From Treponema phagedenis (GTDB taxonomy: Bacteria > Spirochaetota > Spirochaetia > Treponematales > Treponemataceae), in contig NZ_CP042818.1 in the NCBI RefSeq assembly GCF_008153345.1, positions 310,001 to 374,000 on the forward strand: 64,000 bases of DNA, read 5' to 3'. The notes beneath the pieces were generated by a model. It made no database searches, was not told where the DNA came from, and saw only the letters and a program-made list of their open reading frames with translations. Below are positions 50,943 through 60,102 of this stretch, one piece after another; position 1 is the first letter of the stretch; each line of letters opens with the position of its first letter. The translations under genes were made by a program, and so were the position numbers.

Positions 50943-53900
50943 TCAGATTGAAAATAAAGCGTCAAGTTCTTCGTCACTCATTTTTGCAATCCATGTTTCG
51001 CCGGTGCCGAGTGTTTTGTCGGAGACGGCACGTTTGCGCTGAATCATTTCATCGATTTTTTCTTCAAAGGTGCCGGCGCAAATAAAGCGGTGAACAAAGA
51101 CGTGTTTTTGTTGTCCGATTCTAAATGCGCGGTCGGTTGCCTGATCTTCAACGGCGGGATTGTACCAAAGGTCAAAATGAATAACGCGGCTTGCGGCGGT
51201 GAGATTGAGTCCGGTGCCGCCCGCCTTAAGCGAAATTAAAAAGATGCGTTTGTCTGGCTCGGTTTGAAAGGCGGTTACGTTTTGTTGCCGTTTGCGAGCC
51301 GGCATTTGTCCGTGCAGTAAAAGGCAGTCTTCATCGAGCTCCGCTTTGATAATTTCTTTGAGCAAAAAAAGTGTTTCGGTGTATTGACTGAAAATCAAAG
51401 TTTTTTCTCCGGCGGTCAGGATTTCTTTAAGCAAGATGATAAGGCTGAGCATTTTGCCCGAAAGGTTTATGTCGGGCGGGCTGATTTTATCGTAGGTTCT
51501 CGGGTGATTGCACACCTGTTTCAGTGCGGTCAAAAGCTTAACGATAAATGCGCTGCGCTGAATGCTGTCCTTTGCATTCAGCGCGGTTTTCAGCTGTTGT
51601 CGAATAAGGCTTTCATATATTGCAACTTGCTGCGGCGTGAGCGTGCAATACTGCGGACTGATAATTTTTTCGGGCAAGTCGGAGATAACTTTTGGATCGG
51701 TTTTAAGACGGCGCAATAAAAACGGTGACGTAATTTTTTTTAAGTTTTCGGCAGTGTCGATGTCGTTATGCAGCTCAATCGGAATGCGCCACTTTTTTTT
51801 AAATGCCTCCGCCGAGCCGAGGTACCCCGGTAATAAAAAGTCAAAGATGGAGCGCATATCTTCCAAACTGTTTTCAATGGGTGTACCGGTCAAGGCGATT
51901 TTTGCTTTTGCATTCAAACTGCGTAATGCTTTTGCATTTTTTGTGTTTGCATTTTTTATCGCCTGTGCCTCATCAATAATAAGACAATCAAATGTTTTAT
52001 CGGTAATTTTTTTTGAATCGCGCTGCAGCGTTTGATACGTAGTGATATGAATATCCGTGCCGGCTGTAAAGCTGCGGTCTTTACCGTGCAGGATTTTAAC
52101 CGACAACTGCGGCGCAAATTTTTTTATCTCATGCTGCCAGTTTGTCAATAAACTTGCCGGCGCCACGATGAGGATCCCTTCGGGCAAACCGCTTTCTTCT
52201 TTCAGTTTTGCACAAAGGCAAATAACTTGCAGGGTTTTTCCCAGTCCCATGTCATCGCCAAGTAAACAGCCGAATCCGTTTTGCAAATTGGAGTACAGCC
52301 AGCGGTATCCTTTTAACTGATACGGACGAAGCGTTGCCTGTATTCCCTCGGGAAGCAGAATATCGGTTTCTTTTTTAAGTTCATTAAAAAAAGGAATCTC
52401 ATCGGAAAAAATACTTTCGCCGGTAAACGTTCCCTGCAAAACTTCGCTTAACGAAGGTTTTTCTTTTTTAATAGAGCTGAGCATCAGCGCAACCTGCTCC
52501 GGATCAATTAGCACAAATCTGTCTTTAAATTTTACAAGGCTTGAACTCTGCTTCATCAGCGCAAGAAAATCCGGAATGCTGATTACCGTATCGCCCAGCA
52601 TAATTGCTCGGTCGTATTGAATAACCGCCTCAATGCCAAGGTAAGACTGCACGGGACCGGCGCCTTTTATTTTTTCTACCTTAATAACGGGACGAGGCAC
52701 CAGCGCTTTTTGCAATTCTTTCGGAAGGACAACCTCAACGCCGAAGCGGGTTAAAAGCTTTGCCGCATTTTTTAAAAAACTTGCGGTTTCATCTTTGGTA
52801 AGCACAACGGATTTTTTTCTTGCCAGCTCCGCAAGCTGCGGCAGATACGCGCTCAGCATTGCGGGGAAATGAAAAATCTCATCGGGATTTTCCGCTATTG
52901 CATAGGCCTTGTATAAATCCACATACCGCGGTACTTTTTTCCCTTTCAGTAAAACAAGGGCTTGCAGTGTGAAGTTTTCATCTTTGCTGTTTTCGCGCAA
53001 CACAAGCCGGTAACTTAAATCGGGGTTTGCATAATGCAATACCGAAAGCCAATTTTCGATAACCGTACCGAGATTCCGTAAGCCCGGTTTTTGAATATTG
53101 ATTTCAGCCCCCGAGAAAAAAAGCTCAACAATATTTGTATCTATTGTAAAATATGAGCGTGGTGTATAACGTAGGCGCTGCACATACTCGGTTAAAAATA
53201 CGGTAAGGATAATTTCCGCACTGTATGCCTTTCCCCAAACCTTTACCGGCGCAAAAAAATCTTCGGTTATAATTGAAGCAAAGCCGGCAACCGCTTTTTG
53301 TATTTCACTTGATGCGGTAAGCGCTTTCCAAAAAAGACTAATGCGTTTGTTTTCCTGTAAGAGTGCGGGCGCAAAGGCGGAATCATTGATGATCTTTTTT
53401 GCCAACTTAAAAAAGAGCATAAGTTCTTTTACGCTTTGCGGAGAATCGGCGGCAGGCTGAACATTCGCAAAAAATAAACTTGCATCATATAAGGTAAACG
53501 TGTGTGCGGTTTTTCCTGAAAGGATAACATTCACCGTTAAAAATTTCTTAGTCTTTAACGGAAAATCTTCCGCCGTTTGTATAAGTTCCTTATCGTTAAT
53601 ACGAACCTGCGCATAGGATATTCTTCGAAGAGTGTTTTCATTTTCGCTGCCGCCGAAAAGCGCGGTGTTTTGCAAATAAAAATCCCGTTGCAGCGTTTTA
53701 ATACTGGTATGATAAAAATCCGTAAAAGCCGCAATAAGATTCCCCGAATAAAAACTTGTCTCTTTTGGCAACATCGAAGTAATAAGCGTAAGATATGATT
53801 CCCCCGAAGAAAATAAATTCTGCTCATTGCTTAACAATTCATCGAGTGTTTTTATTTGCCCTTCTTGCGCAGTTAAATCGGTTTGATCATCAGCGGAACC

Positions 53901-54578
53901 GTCATGAACTTGCAGCTGCTCAGGCTTGCGCAGCGACAGCGGCACCGGATGTTTACTGCGCACTTCCTGTCCGGATGCAAATGCCGACTCCTTTTGCACT
54001 GCACGGGACTTTTCCGCCGGCGTATCATTTTCAGAATCTTCCGCATCCGGCGCTTCACCGTATGCAGAGTCCGCTATTTCTATTTTTGATAAATCAACAC
54101 CCGCAAGCTGAAAAAGAAGCCGCGGGTCGTGGTCGATCTCTTTTGCAAGAATATATAAAACAGCCGCCATATGTTTACACGGATCTCCCGAATCCGGACA
54201 TGTACAGTCTCGTTCAATGTATCGCCAATACGAAGGAATAAGCCTGATGTTTTTGTCCTTTATTTGCTTTAAAAGATTAGGGCTCATCGTGCCGGCACGC
54301 AGTGACACCAAATCGATGGGATTTTTTTTAAACACCACTTCAAGCTTTTTAAAATTGGTGCCGGACAGGGCGGGAAATTTAATACTGATATAATACCACG
54401 GTTCATACCGCCCCTCAACGCGGGCACCGACCGAGTTTTCTTTTATGTTCAGCGAATCAACTTTGCCCGTATTCGCATACGTCTTTCCCCGCGTAATTCT
54501 GCCCGTGCCGTTATAAGCCTCAAGCATCTCCAAAAACCAAGCCCCCCACGGCGTAACACCGTACTCTTTTTTTGCCAT
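50943..54578 (-). CDS. SNF2-family helicase with SWIM zinc finger
   Basis: 1211 aa Swi2/Snf2-type double-strand DNA translocase. The SWIM zinc finger CTCPDSGDPCKHMAAVLYI (C-x-C-x-n-C-x-H) is near residues 125-145. A long middle region follows. The helicase core contains GDDMGLGKTLQV (Walker A), DEAQAIKNANTKNA (motif II with Q), ALTGTPIENSLEDMRSIFDF, and the C-terminal lobe motifs IFSQYTETL, LISLKAGGTGLNLTAASRVI and DRAFRIGQ. Such bacterial proteins are thought to remodel protein-DNA complexes, but their targets are mostly unknown. No Shine-Dalgarno is obvious; TATCAT lies nine bases before the ATG. Monocistronic. Confidence 0.93.
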   Translation of the reverse strand: MAKKEYGVTPWGAWFLEMLEAYNGTGRITRGKTYANTGKVDSLNIKENSVGARVEGRYEPWYYISIKFPALSGTNFKKLEVVFKKNPIDLVSLRAGTMSPNLLKQIKDKNIRLIPSYWRYIERDCTCPDSGDPCKHMAAVLYILAKEIDHDPRLLFQLAGVDLSKIEIADSAYGEAPDAEDSENDTPAEKSRAVQKESAFASGQEVRSKHPVPLSLRKPEQLQVHDGSADDQTDLTAQEGQIKTLDELLSNEQNLFSSGESYLTLITSMLPKETSFYSGNLIAAFTDFYHTSIKTLQRDFYLQNTALFGGSENENTLRRISYAQVRINDKELIQTAEDFPLKTKKFLTVNVILSGKTAHTFTLYDASLFFANVQPAADSPQSVKELMLFFKLAKKIINDSAFAPALLQENKRISLFWKALTASSEIQKAVAGFASIITEDFFAPVKVWGKAYSAEIILTVFLTEYVQRLRYTPRSYFTIDTNIVELFFSGAEINIQKPGLRNLGTVIENWLSVLHYANPDLSYRLVLRENSKDENFTLQALVLLKGKKVPRYVDLYKAYAIAENPDEIFHFPAMLSAYLPQLAELARKKSVVLTKDETASFLKNAAKLLTRFGVEVVLPKELQKALVPRPVIKVEKIKGAGPVQSYLGIEAVIQYDRAIMLGDTVISIPDFLALMKQSSSLVKFKDRFVLIDPEQVALMLSSIKKEKPSLSEVLQGTFTGESIFSDEIPFFNELKKETDILLPEGIQATLRPYQLKGYRWLYSNLQNGFGCLLGDDMGLGKTLQVICLCAKLKEESGLPEGILIVAPASLLTNWQHEIKKFAPQLSVKILHGKDRSFTAGTDIHITTYQTLQRDSKKITDKTFDCLIIDEAQAIKNANTKNAKALRSLNAKAKIALTGTPIENSLEDMRSIFDFLLPGYLGSAEAFKKKWRIPIELHNDIDTAENLKKITSPFLLRRLKTDPKVISDLPEKIISPQYCTLTPQQVAIYESLIRQQLKTALNAKDSIQRSAFIVKLLTALKQVCNHPRTYDKISPPDINLSGKMLSLIILLKEILTAGEKTLIFSQYTETLFLLKEIIKAELDEDCLLLHGQMPARKRQQNVTAFQTEPDKRIFLISLKAGGTGLNLTAASRVIHFDLWYNPAVEDQATDRAFRIGQQKHVFVHRFICAGTFEEKIDEMIQRKRAVSDKTLGTGETWIAKMSDEELDALFSI

Positions 54579-54654
54579 AGTACCCGTATGATACCATAGT
54601 TTATAAAAAAAACTACCCCGTGAGTTTAAAAACTTTTGTGATTATAAAAATGAG

Positions 54655-54775
54655 CGTACTCCGGTGCAGCGGGTAAGGGGACAGGATCGCGGCGAAGCAT
54701 AAGCGAAAAAGGCTCTGCGCAGCAGCCGGTGAAAACTTCCACAATACACATTCACTATTGCGTGCCAACCACCAC
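54655..54775 (-). repeat. Family C segment, inverted counterpart of 46232-46335
   Basis: CCGGTGCAGCGGGTAAGGGG, ACAGGATCGCGGCGAAGCAT, CTGCGCAGCAGCCGGTGAAA and CTTCCACAATACACATT occur in the order expected for the inverted copy. Then follows AACCACCACTGAAAACC. Confidence 0.75.
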
Positions 54776-54824
54776 TGAAAACCTCCTTACTCGACGGCGA
54801 ATACTACAAAGCACTCGTTTTCAG

Positions 54825-55145
54825 GACGGGTTCTTAGGGCAGAGCCCTAAGCAGCGTTGAAAGGGAGATGGAGGTCTTAGGAGGAAGAGGGAAAACTTGC
54901 TCTGAACAATGGGTTAGTTTTTGCCGTCCGTGGCAAAAACTAACCCGCGAGTTTTAAAGCTTTGCAATCTGTCCTGCTTTAAAACATCGCTGCTGCCTGG
55001 AACCACGGGCGTCCGTGCCCGTTCTGAAATTTACATCTCTCTGGTGCAGGGGTTAAGGGGACGCAGCGCCCCTTAATGCGAAGCATAAAACGGCAGGTCT
55101 AAGGGCTGCCCAAGCCCTTAATGCGAAGCATAAAGTTGCCCCTTG
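54825..55145 (-). repeat. Family C hairpins flanking a family A unit
   Basis: TTCTTAGGGCAGAGCCCTAA and a GCAAGTTTTCCC/GGGAAAACTTGC-type stretch (54830-54905), then a minus-strand family A unit (TTTTTGCCGTCCGTGGCAAAA, GAGTTTTAAAGC...GCTTTAAAACATCG, GGGCGTCCGTGCCC). Family C follows (GGGGCAGCGCCCC in the form GGGGACGCAGCGCCCC, AAGGGCTGCCCAAGCCCTT, linked by AATGCGAAGCATAA). Bases 54579-55568 contain no credible gene except the promoter tract below. Confidence 0.8.
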
Positions 55146-55270
55146 CACCTAAAAAGATTCCGTACTAGATTGGACTATATGCGAAGAAACTCTAAAAAAA
55201 ATCGTATATCAAGATTTCTCTATCGGCATGAGTGTGCTCTTTATGAATTGCGCAAGTTTCTTCTATTATA

Positions 55271-55316
55271 CCCCCCCCCCAATAAAATTGTACTGACAAG
55301 TTTAGATATAATTTTA
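55271..55316 (+). promoter_or_regulatory. Ten-C tract upstream of a putative promoter for the LRR lipoprotein
   Basis: Ten C at 55271-55280 are followed by AATAAAATTGTACTGACAAG and a TATAAT box at 55307-55312 (GATATAATTTT). The tract sits where sequences just upstream of the -35 would be. A TTGTAC at 13 bases from the -10 is a weak -35. The ORF that spans this region (55143-55547) has no coding character. Confidence 0.45.
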
Positions 55317-55568
55317 AAAAACCGAATTACAGTCTATACAATATACTTTTTATTTTTGAATCCAACACCTTGCCTATGCATGCGCTTTTTCGTTTTGCAT
55401 TTGCAAGGTTTTTTTGTTTTACCGCAGATGCGCTATACCGGTCTGCTAAAACACTTTGGATATCTTTGTCGTGGTGTACGCATCGGCAAAGAGTTTTTAC
55501 CATACAAAAAGCAACCGCTTTTTGTAACCACATTATTTGCAATATAAGGAAATTGCAAGAAGGAGCGC

Positions 55569-56951
55569 ATGATGAAAAACTCATCAATCGTAAAAAAAGG
55601 ACTTATGCAGATACACAAGTCCTTATTGGTTGCCGTATTGGCAGTTGCGGCATTGGGTATTCTCGGAGGGCTTACCGCTTGTCACGAACAGCCGATTACT
55701 CCCTCCGGCGGAAGCAGTGGTTTGACGCCATCTACGCCGTCTAAAATTACCGTAACGGTACAAGGCGATGCGAATGTTAAAGACGTTCCGTTTACACTGA
55801 CGGCAACGGGTAAAAAGTGGGCTGACATAAAAACGGATGCCAAAGCTAAAATAACGTTTAACGAAGGCTACGAGCTTGCCGAATGGAAGCTGGGCAATGC
55901 AAGCGGAAGTAAAATAGAAGACAGTCATGTATTTAACGAAAATACCACAGTCTTCGCCGTTTCAAAGGAAAAAGGCCACAGCGCGCCGAGCGAAGTAGAA
56001 AGATTTACGGCAACTGAGGGAGACAGCAACGTTCAACTGAGCTGGACAAATCCGAGTGATGCAGACCTCAAAGAGGTGGTAATCAGTGCGAGCCCCGCAG
56101 CAGGCAGTCTTGCAACTGCACAAACCATCGCTGCGGAAAAAGGTAAGCCCGGCAGCTATGAGGTTACCGGTTTAACTAACGGCACCGAATATATCTTCAC
56201 GGTAAAAACAAAGGATAAGGCGGGGAACATAAGTTCCGGCGTAATCGCGAAAACAACGCCTGCACCGATACTGTTAAACAATTTCATTACCGACGGCAAC
56301 GGTAAAATTACCGGTTACAACGGAGAGCCGCCTGCAATACTGGAAATACCCGAAAAAATAGACGGAAAACCGGTTGTAGGTATTAGCAAGGACGCATTTA
56401 CAGAAAAAACAAGCATACAAAAAGTTATCTTCCCCAAAAGCCTTAAAACAATTGAAACCGGAACATGGAACTCCAATTCCAAAAAATTCGAAGGAGCCTT
56501 TTCGGATTGTACCAACCTTACCGAACTTAACTTTTCCAAATGTACTGAACTTACCTCCATCGGGGATTTTGCTTTTTCCGGCTGCAGCGGTATAGAAACA
56601 CTTACGCTGCCTGATTCGCTTACCTCCATCGGGAGTAAGGCTTTTTCCGCCTGCAGCGGTATAACAGCAGTTAAATTTCCTGCAAATCTTAAAACCATCG
56701 GGGGGTACGCTTTTTACGGCTGCACGCAGGCAATTATCACATTACCTACAAGCATTACAAGCATAGGGGGGCATGCTTTTGGAGTCCTAGACGGAAATCC
56801 TAGTGAAACTCGCTGCAAAGAAGTGCAGGTGCCGAAAAATGCTAAAGTGCCGGGCTCCAATCCGGAAATAACAATAAAGGAGCTGGTAAAAAAGGTGTAT
56901 GAAGCAGATGCCGATCACAAAATTGTTGAATACGACATCCCTACACCATAA
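55569..56951 (+). CDS. BspA-type leucine-rich-repeat surface lipoprotein
   Basis: 460 aa (ATG at 55569 or 55572; AAGGAGC precedes both). Lipobox LTAC near residue 38. Mature order: a low-complexity Pro/Ser/Thr linker, an InlB/Flg_new-like beta repeat (about 58-135, ITVTVQGDANVKDVPFTLTA, EGYELAEWKLGN), a fibronectin type III domain (about 138-230, FTATEGDSNVQLSWTNPS, YIFTVKTKDKAGN). At about 240-430 several LRR_5/BspA repeats follow (FSGCSGIETLTLPDSLTSIG, FSACSGITAVKFPANLKTIG, FYGCTQAIITLPTSITSIGG). Such proteins bind host matrix or other bacteria. The upstream poly-C tract suggests variable expression. Confidence 0.92.
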   Translation: MMKNSSIVKKGLMQIHKSLLVAVLAVAALGILGGLTACHEQPITPSGGSSGLTPSTPSKITVTVQGDANVKDVPFTLTATGKKWADIKTDAKAKITFNEGYELAEWKLGNASGSKIEDSHVFNENTTVFAVSKEKGHSAPSEVERFTATEGDSNVQLSWTNPSDADLKEVVISASPAAGSLATAQTIAAEKGKPGSYEVTGLTNGTEYIFTVKTKDKAGNISSGVIAKTTPAPILLNNFITDGNGKITGYNGEPPAILEIPEKIDGKPVVGISKDAFTEKTSIQKVIFPKSLKTIETGTWNSNSKKFEGAFSDCTNLTELNFSKCTELTSIGDFAFSGCSGIETLTLPDSLTSIGSKAFSACSGITAVKFPANLKTIGGYAFYGCTQAIITLPTSITSIGGHAFGVLDGNPSETRCKEVQVPKNAKVPGSNPEITIKELVKKVYEADADHKIVEYDIPTP

Positions 56952-57146
56952 ACTTCTATCCATTCCCTTTAGTCCCGTCCCGCCTTTTGTAAGGCGGAAC
57001 TCTGGACGGAAGGGAAAGGATGATTGAAATAAAGCCCTCCGAAAAAGGGGGCTTTGTAAACAACACTGCTCCGGCACTGCCGGGGCAACTATCAAAAAAG
57101 ATATCCTTACCGTAATCGCCTAACCATGTGCCCTTCACACCCATAA

Positions 57147-57376
57147 GATTATTGCTATTGGCAGGAAAACAATAAAAAATATTAAAGCGTATAAACCGTA
57201 TTATAAAGGATATACAGCGTAACCATTATTCAGGTATTGGCAAATCCGAAGCTTTAAAAGGGAATTTAAACGGATTTTGGAGCCGCCGCATTGATGAAAA
57301 ACACAGAATTGTTTATAGAGAAAAAGACGGATCCATAATCATTGCCTCATGTAAGGGACATTATGAAGACTCCTAA
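57147..57376 (+). pseudogene. Frameshifted YoeB-type toxin remnant
   Basis: Frame 1 reads DYCYWQENNKK; after a run of six A the frame must shift by one to read ILKRINRIIKDIQRNHYSGI, GKSEALKGNLNGFWSRRIDE, KHRIVYREKDGSIIIASCKG, HYEDS and stop. This is the YoeB mRNA-interferase family, with its conserved GKPE/GKSEALK, SRRI, HRIVY and CKGHY motifs. The first 15 or so residues, including the start codon, are missing and no YefM antitoxin is adjacent. Restoring one A in the tract would join the two frames. The remnant is therefore inactive. Confidence 0.85.
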
Positions 57377-57426
57377 AAACTTTGAGTTAGCAACAATAAT
57401 TGCAAACTAAACTCATTAAAGCAAAA

Positions 57427-57458
57427 GATTTCGGTACTATCTAAAATGATTTCGGTAC
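57427..57458 (+). repeat. Short direct repeat of GATTTCGGTAC
   Basis: Two copies of the 11-mer start 21 bases apart (57427 and 57448), directly after the YoeB remnant. Two helical turns of spacing is compatible with a protein-binding site. Meaning unknown. Confidence 0.4.
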
Positions 57459-57460
57459 GT

Positions 57461-57503
57461 AAAAAAAGAGCCCCCTGCCGTAACCGCAGAGGGCTCTTTT
57501 TTT
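57461..57503. terminator. Factor-independent terminator
   Basis: AAAAAGAGCCC...GGGCTCTTTTTTT with an inner CTGC/GCAG stem. It lies 85 bases beyond the YoeB remnant and is probably the former terminator of that toxin locus. Confidence 0.85.
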
Positions 57504-57544
57504 CTTATCATAGAAATATTTTTATTTAAACGGCATCACCCTTT

Positions 57545-57820
57545 AATGCCAAATATCCCCTGCAAGTCCCCTTAATGCGAAGCATAAGCCAAAAAAGCTC
57601 TGCCCAAGCAGCCCCTGCCATCAGGCGGGTTAAGGGCTGCCGAAGCCCTTAATGCGAAGCATAAACCGGCGGGGTCTAAGGACTGCCCCAAACCCTTGAT
57701 TCAAACATTAGTATGGTAAGTTTACTCACCGTTGGCGAAGTTACAGTAAATTTTCAAAACTTCGCCCTATGGTAAATTGCCCACCGTTGCGCCGTGTCGA
57801 GCTCTTTTTTATATAATTCG
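57545..57820 (-). repeat. Family C hairpins then family B (minus)
   Basis: Several CCTTAATGCGAAGCATAA linkers separate hairpins such as AAGGGCTGCCGAAGCCCTT. They are followed by a minus-strand B copy with GGCGAAGTT...AACTTCGCC and GGTAAATTGCCCACC, and GCGCCGTGTCGAGCTC with a T-run. Bases 56952-57146 are otherwise empty apart from the CCGCC/GGCGG stem near 56975-57000 after the LRR gene. Confidence 0.78.
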
Positions 57821-57855
57821 GGATTTGAATGGCGGTATGTTCCTGCTCGTTTTAA

Positions 57856-60048
57856 TTACTCGGGAGAGGGTTTTGCGGAGCCCGCTTTTTCATCGGCTTC
57901 GATTGTTTGATTTTGTTTGGTGAATACGCGTAAGAAATTTACTTTTTTATAAAAATATAAAAAGCAAAATCCTGCCGCGGCAAGGGCTATGATGAAAAGC
58001 AGCAATGCTATTTTTCGGCCGGTTTTTTTGTCTGCGAACGGGTCAATCGGAGCCAAGGTTTTATTTTTTGGTAACTCCGCAAGGGCAGTAAGGCTTGCTC
58101 CGAAAGGAATGTTTATTCTGGTTTGAGCATTGATAGCCCATCCGTTTGCCTCTAGGATTGATCCGATGCTTCGTTTTCGTAATTTAAGGGCGGCTAAGAT
58201 CATGGAGGGGCCGGAAATACAAAGCAGTATGCCAAGAAGTCCGAGCGGTATCCAATAGCCTAAGCCAAATAGGACTTGTAGGATTCCGCTCACCAAGGCG
58301 GAAACGCCTCCTACCGCGGTACCGATTAATGCAATGGTGCCAAGATCAAGTTTTTTAGGTACAAGCGGGACGTCTTTGTTTTCTTGTTTATCCGCTGTTA
58401 CCACTTTTTCGGCAGTGAGCGAAAGCTTGCCTGCAGTTTTTTCTTCGGCATCGGCTGCGCGTTTTGCGATTTGTGTTTCTATCATTGTGATGAGTTTTTT
58501 GTATGGCATAAAGAACGCTTGCCGCACACTGATGGGGTTGACGGTTATCTTCGTGATAGTCGCATTCCAGTCTTTTCCGTCCCGGTCATAAAAAATTCCG
58601 TTTCTGCCGACGACTATGCTATCACTGTCTCCGTTTGTAAATAAGGCGATAATTTTTTTTGTATGCCCTCCCTGTCGACTTAGGTCGCAGTATACTAAAA
58701 AAGCGCCCGATAGCGCATCCAAAGAAGCGTGTCGTGCATCTCCGTTTAGTTCAAAGCAGAGGTGTGCGGAACGAGAGTCAAAATATAAGGTTCCCGCTTG
58801 AAAAACCGATCCTTTTCCTTCATAAAAATTGGTGAAGCTGATGTAGTTGTTCAGCAGTGTATAAAGATAGCATCGAAACAGTACGAGTTTTTCCAAGTCG
58901 TTCAGGTTTGCCCGTTCCGTTTCGGTTATCAGTTCATTTTGAATAAAGGTTTGTATGATGTCCGCATGTGCTCCGGAAAGCAATTCGGTTAAATACTGAT
59001 AGCTTAAACAAGAAACATCGGAAGCGGGTTTTGCCGCAATCCATTCCCGATAAGGGCTGAGTTTGGATGCAATTGTGTTGAACTCTTCTTCGGTTAGAAA
59101 TTCTTTGTCGCCTAAAAGCGGTTTTACGGCGTCAGAGTAGAAGGTGCGCATTTTGTTTTTCCATACGGGATTTATTCCCCGTTGTAAGGGTAGCTCTCTT
59201 GTTGAAGAAAGAGCGGCAATCGGCAATATGCTGATATCCTCATTGGTGTCGGTGAGTTCTTTGGTTGCGAGCGATTGCAGATTTTCCGCATTTGCGATGA
59301 GCACCGAAGAAAGTCCCGGCTGGTATTCAGATAGTTTAGAGCGCAGGTAGTAATCTTGTATTTTATTTTTTACCGCATCAAAAGCGGCAAGAGCTTTTTC
59401 GGTTTCTGCAAGTTCTAAAGGTAGTAGAGTGTTTTCAAAAAGAGATGTATGCCATGCAACAAAATCATTTACCTGTGCAAAAAAACTGTCAATAACATTT
59501 TGTTTTATGGTTTCGTTGTCTGTAGTGTTTGCGGCAAAGGAAAGAATAAGTTTTCTAAGAAGTTTTGCAAGTTTTTGCTCATCGGGTTCATCGGCGGATA
59601 CCTCCGTTTTTTTGCTTAGAATATTTTCATCAAAAATTTTTTTTTGAGTGTAGATGTCCTCAAGAGTGATTTCGGTTGCCGATCTTTTGTTAATCTGCTG
59701 TAAAAGCCAGTGCGCGCTTAACGAAAGTTTTTCGTTTTTGATAGCATCAAGCGGAACCGCGTCTCCTTCCTCAGTTAAAAGTCCGGGATCTTTTAATTGT
59801 GCACAAATCCAATCAATTGCTTCAAGAATTTCAAGGGGGCGAATAAACCCGTCTTTATCACTATCCAGCAATTCCGCTGTTTTTTCATTAAAGAATATAC
59901 CTTTTATCGGCATCGCCAATACAGTCCATAATTTTTGGTCAAGCTCCCGAAGGTTTGCAATGTCATCACCTTCTGTAAGCATAACCTGCGTAACGCCGCC
60001 AAAACGTGCAAACTTCCACTTATGCGATAACGCATCTTTCTTTCTCAT
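57856..60048 (-). CDS. Large EF-hand-containing membrane protein, function unknown
   Basis: 730 aa from the ATG at 60048 (AGGAG about ten bases upstream); the longer frame to 60132 is translated family A repeat and not used. An EF-hand loop DSDKDGFIRPLE (residues about 62-73) fits the D-x-D-x-D-G-x-I-x3-E calcium-binding pattern, although position 9 is Arg. A long, mainly helical middle follows. The C-terminus has two or three membrane segments (GTIALIGTAVGGVSALVSGI, LGLLGILLCISGPSMILAAL, KIALLLFIIALAAAGFCFLY) and a basic tail. The topology would place the EF-hand in the cytoplasm. Such proteins occur in treponemes; I cannot name a function. Confidence 0.72.
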   Translation of the reverse strand: MRKKDALSHKWKFARFGGVTQVMLTEGDDIANLRELDQKLWTVLAMPIKGIFFNEKTAELLDSDKDGFIRPLEILEAIDWICAQLKDPGLLTEEGDAVPLDAIKNEKLSLSAHWLLQQINKRSATEITLEDIYTQKKIFDENILSKKTEVSADEPDEQKLAKLLRKLILSFAANTTDNETIKQNVIDSFFAQVNDFVAWHTSLFENTLLPLELAETEKALAAFDAVKNKIQDYYLRSKLSEYQPGLSSVLIANAENLQSLATKELTDTNEDISILPIAALSSTRELPLQRGINPVWKNKMRTFYSDAVKPLLGDKEFLTEEEFNTIASKLSPYREWIAAKPASDVSCLSYQYLTELLSGAHADIIQTFIQNELITETERANLNDLEKLVLFRCYLYTLLNNYISFTNFYEGKGSVFQAGTLYFDSRSAHLCFELNGDARHASLDALSGAFLVYCDLSRQGGHTKKIIALFTNGDSDSIVVGRNGIFYDRDGKDWNATITKITVNPISVRQAFFMPYKKLITMIETQIAKRAADAEEKTAGKLSLTAEKVVTADKQENKDVPLVPKKLDLGTIALIGTAVGGVSALVSGILQVLFGLGYWIPLGLLGILLCISGPSMILAALKLRKRSIGSILEANGWAINAQTRINIPFGASLTALAELPKNKTLAPIDPFADKKTGRKIALLLFIIALAAAGFCFLYFYKKVNFLRVFTKQNQTIEADEKAGSAKPSPE

Positions 60049-60102
60049 AAATAAATACTCCTCGAACAAATACTGCACAAGTGAAAATAAAAAGTCAAGT
60101 AA

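Noticed and set aside
53795-54241. 148-codon plus-strand ORF opposite the SNF2 helicase
   Set aside because: Antisense shadow of the less conserved middle and N-terminal part of the helicase; no ribosome site.
54930-55140. GC-rich hairpins as a tRNA or structured RNA gene
   Set aside because: No cloverleaf, T-loop GTTCRA or anticodon stem could be laid out, and the hairpins are simple repeated modules.
55143-55547. 134-codon ORF across the poly-C tract
   Set aside because: It starts in family C repeat DNA, runs through the homopolymer and promoter of the LRR gene, and has no coding character or recognisable domain.
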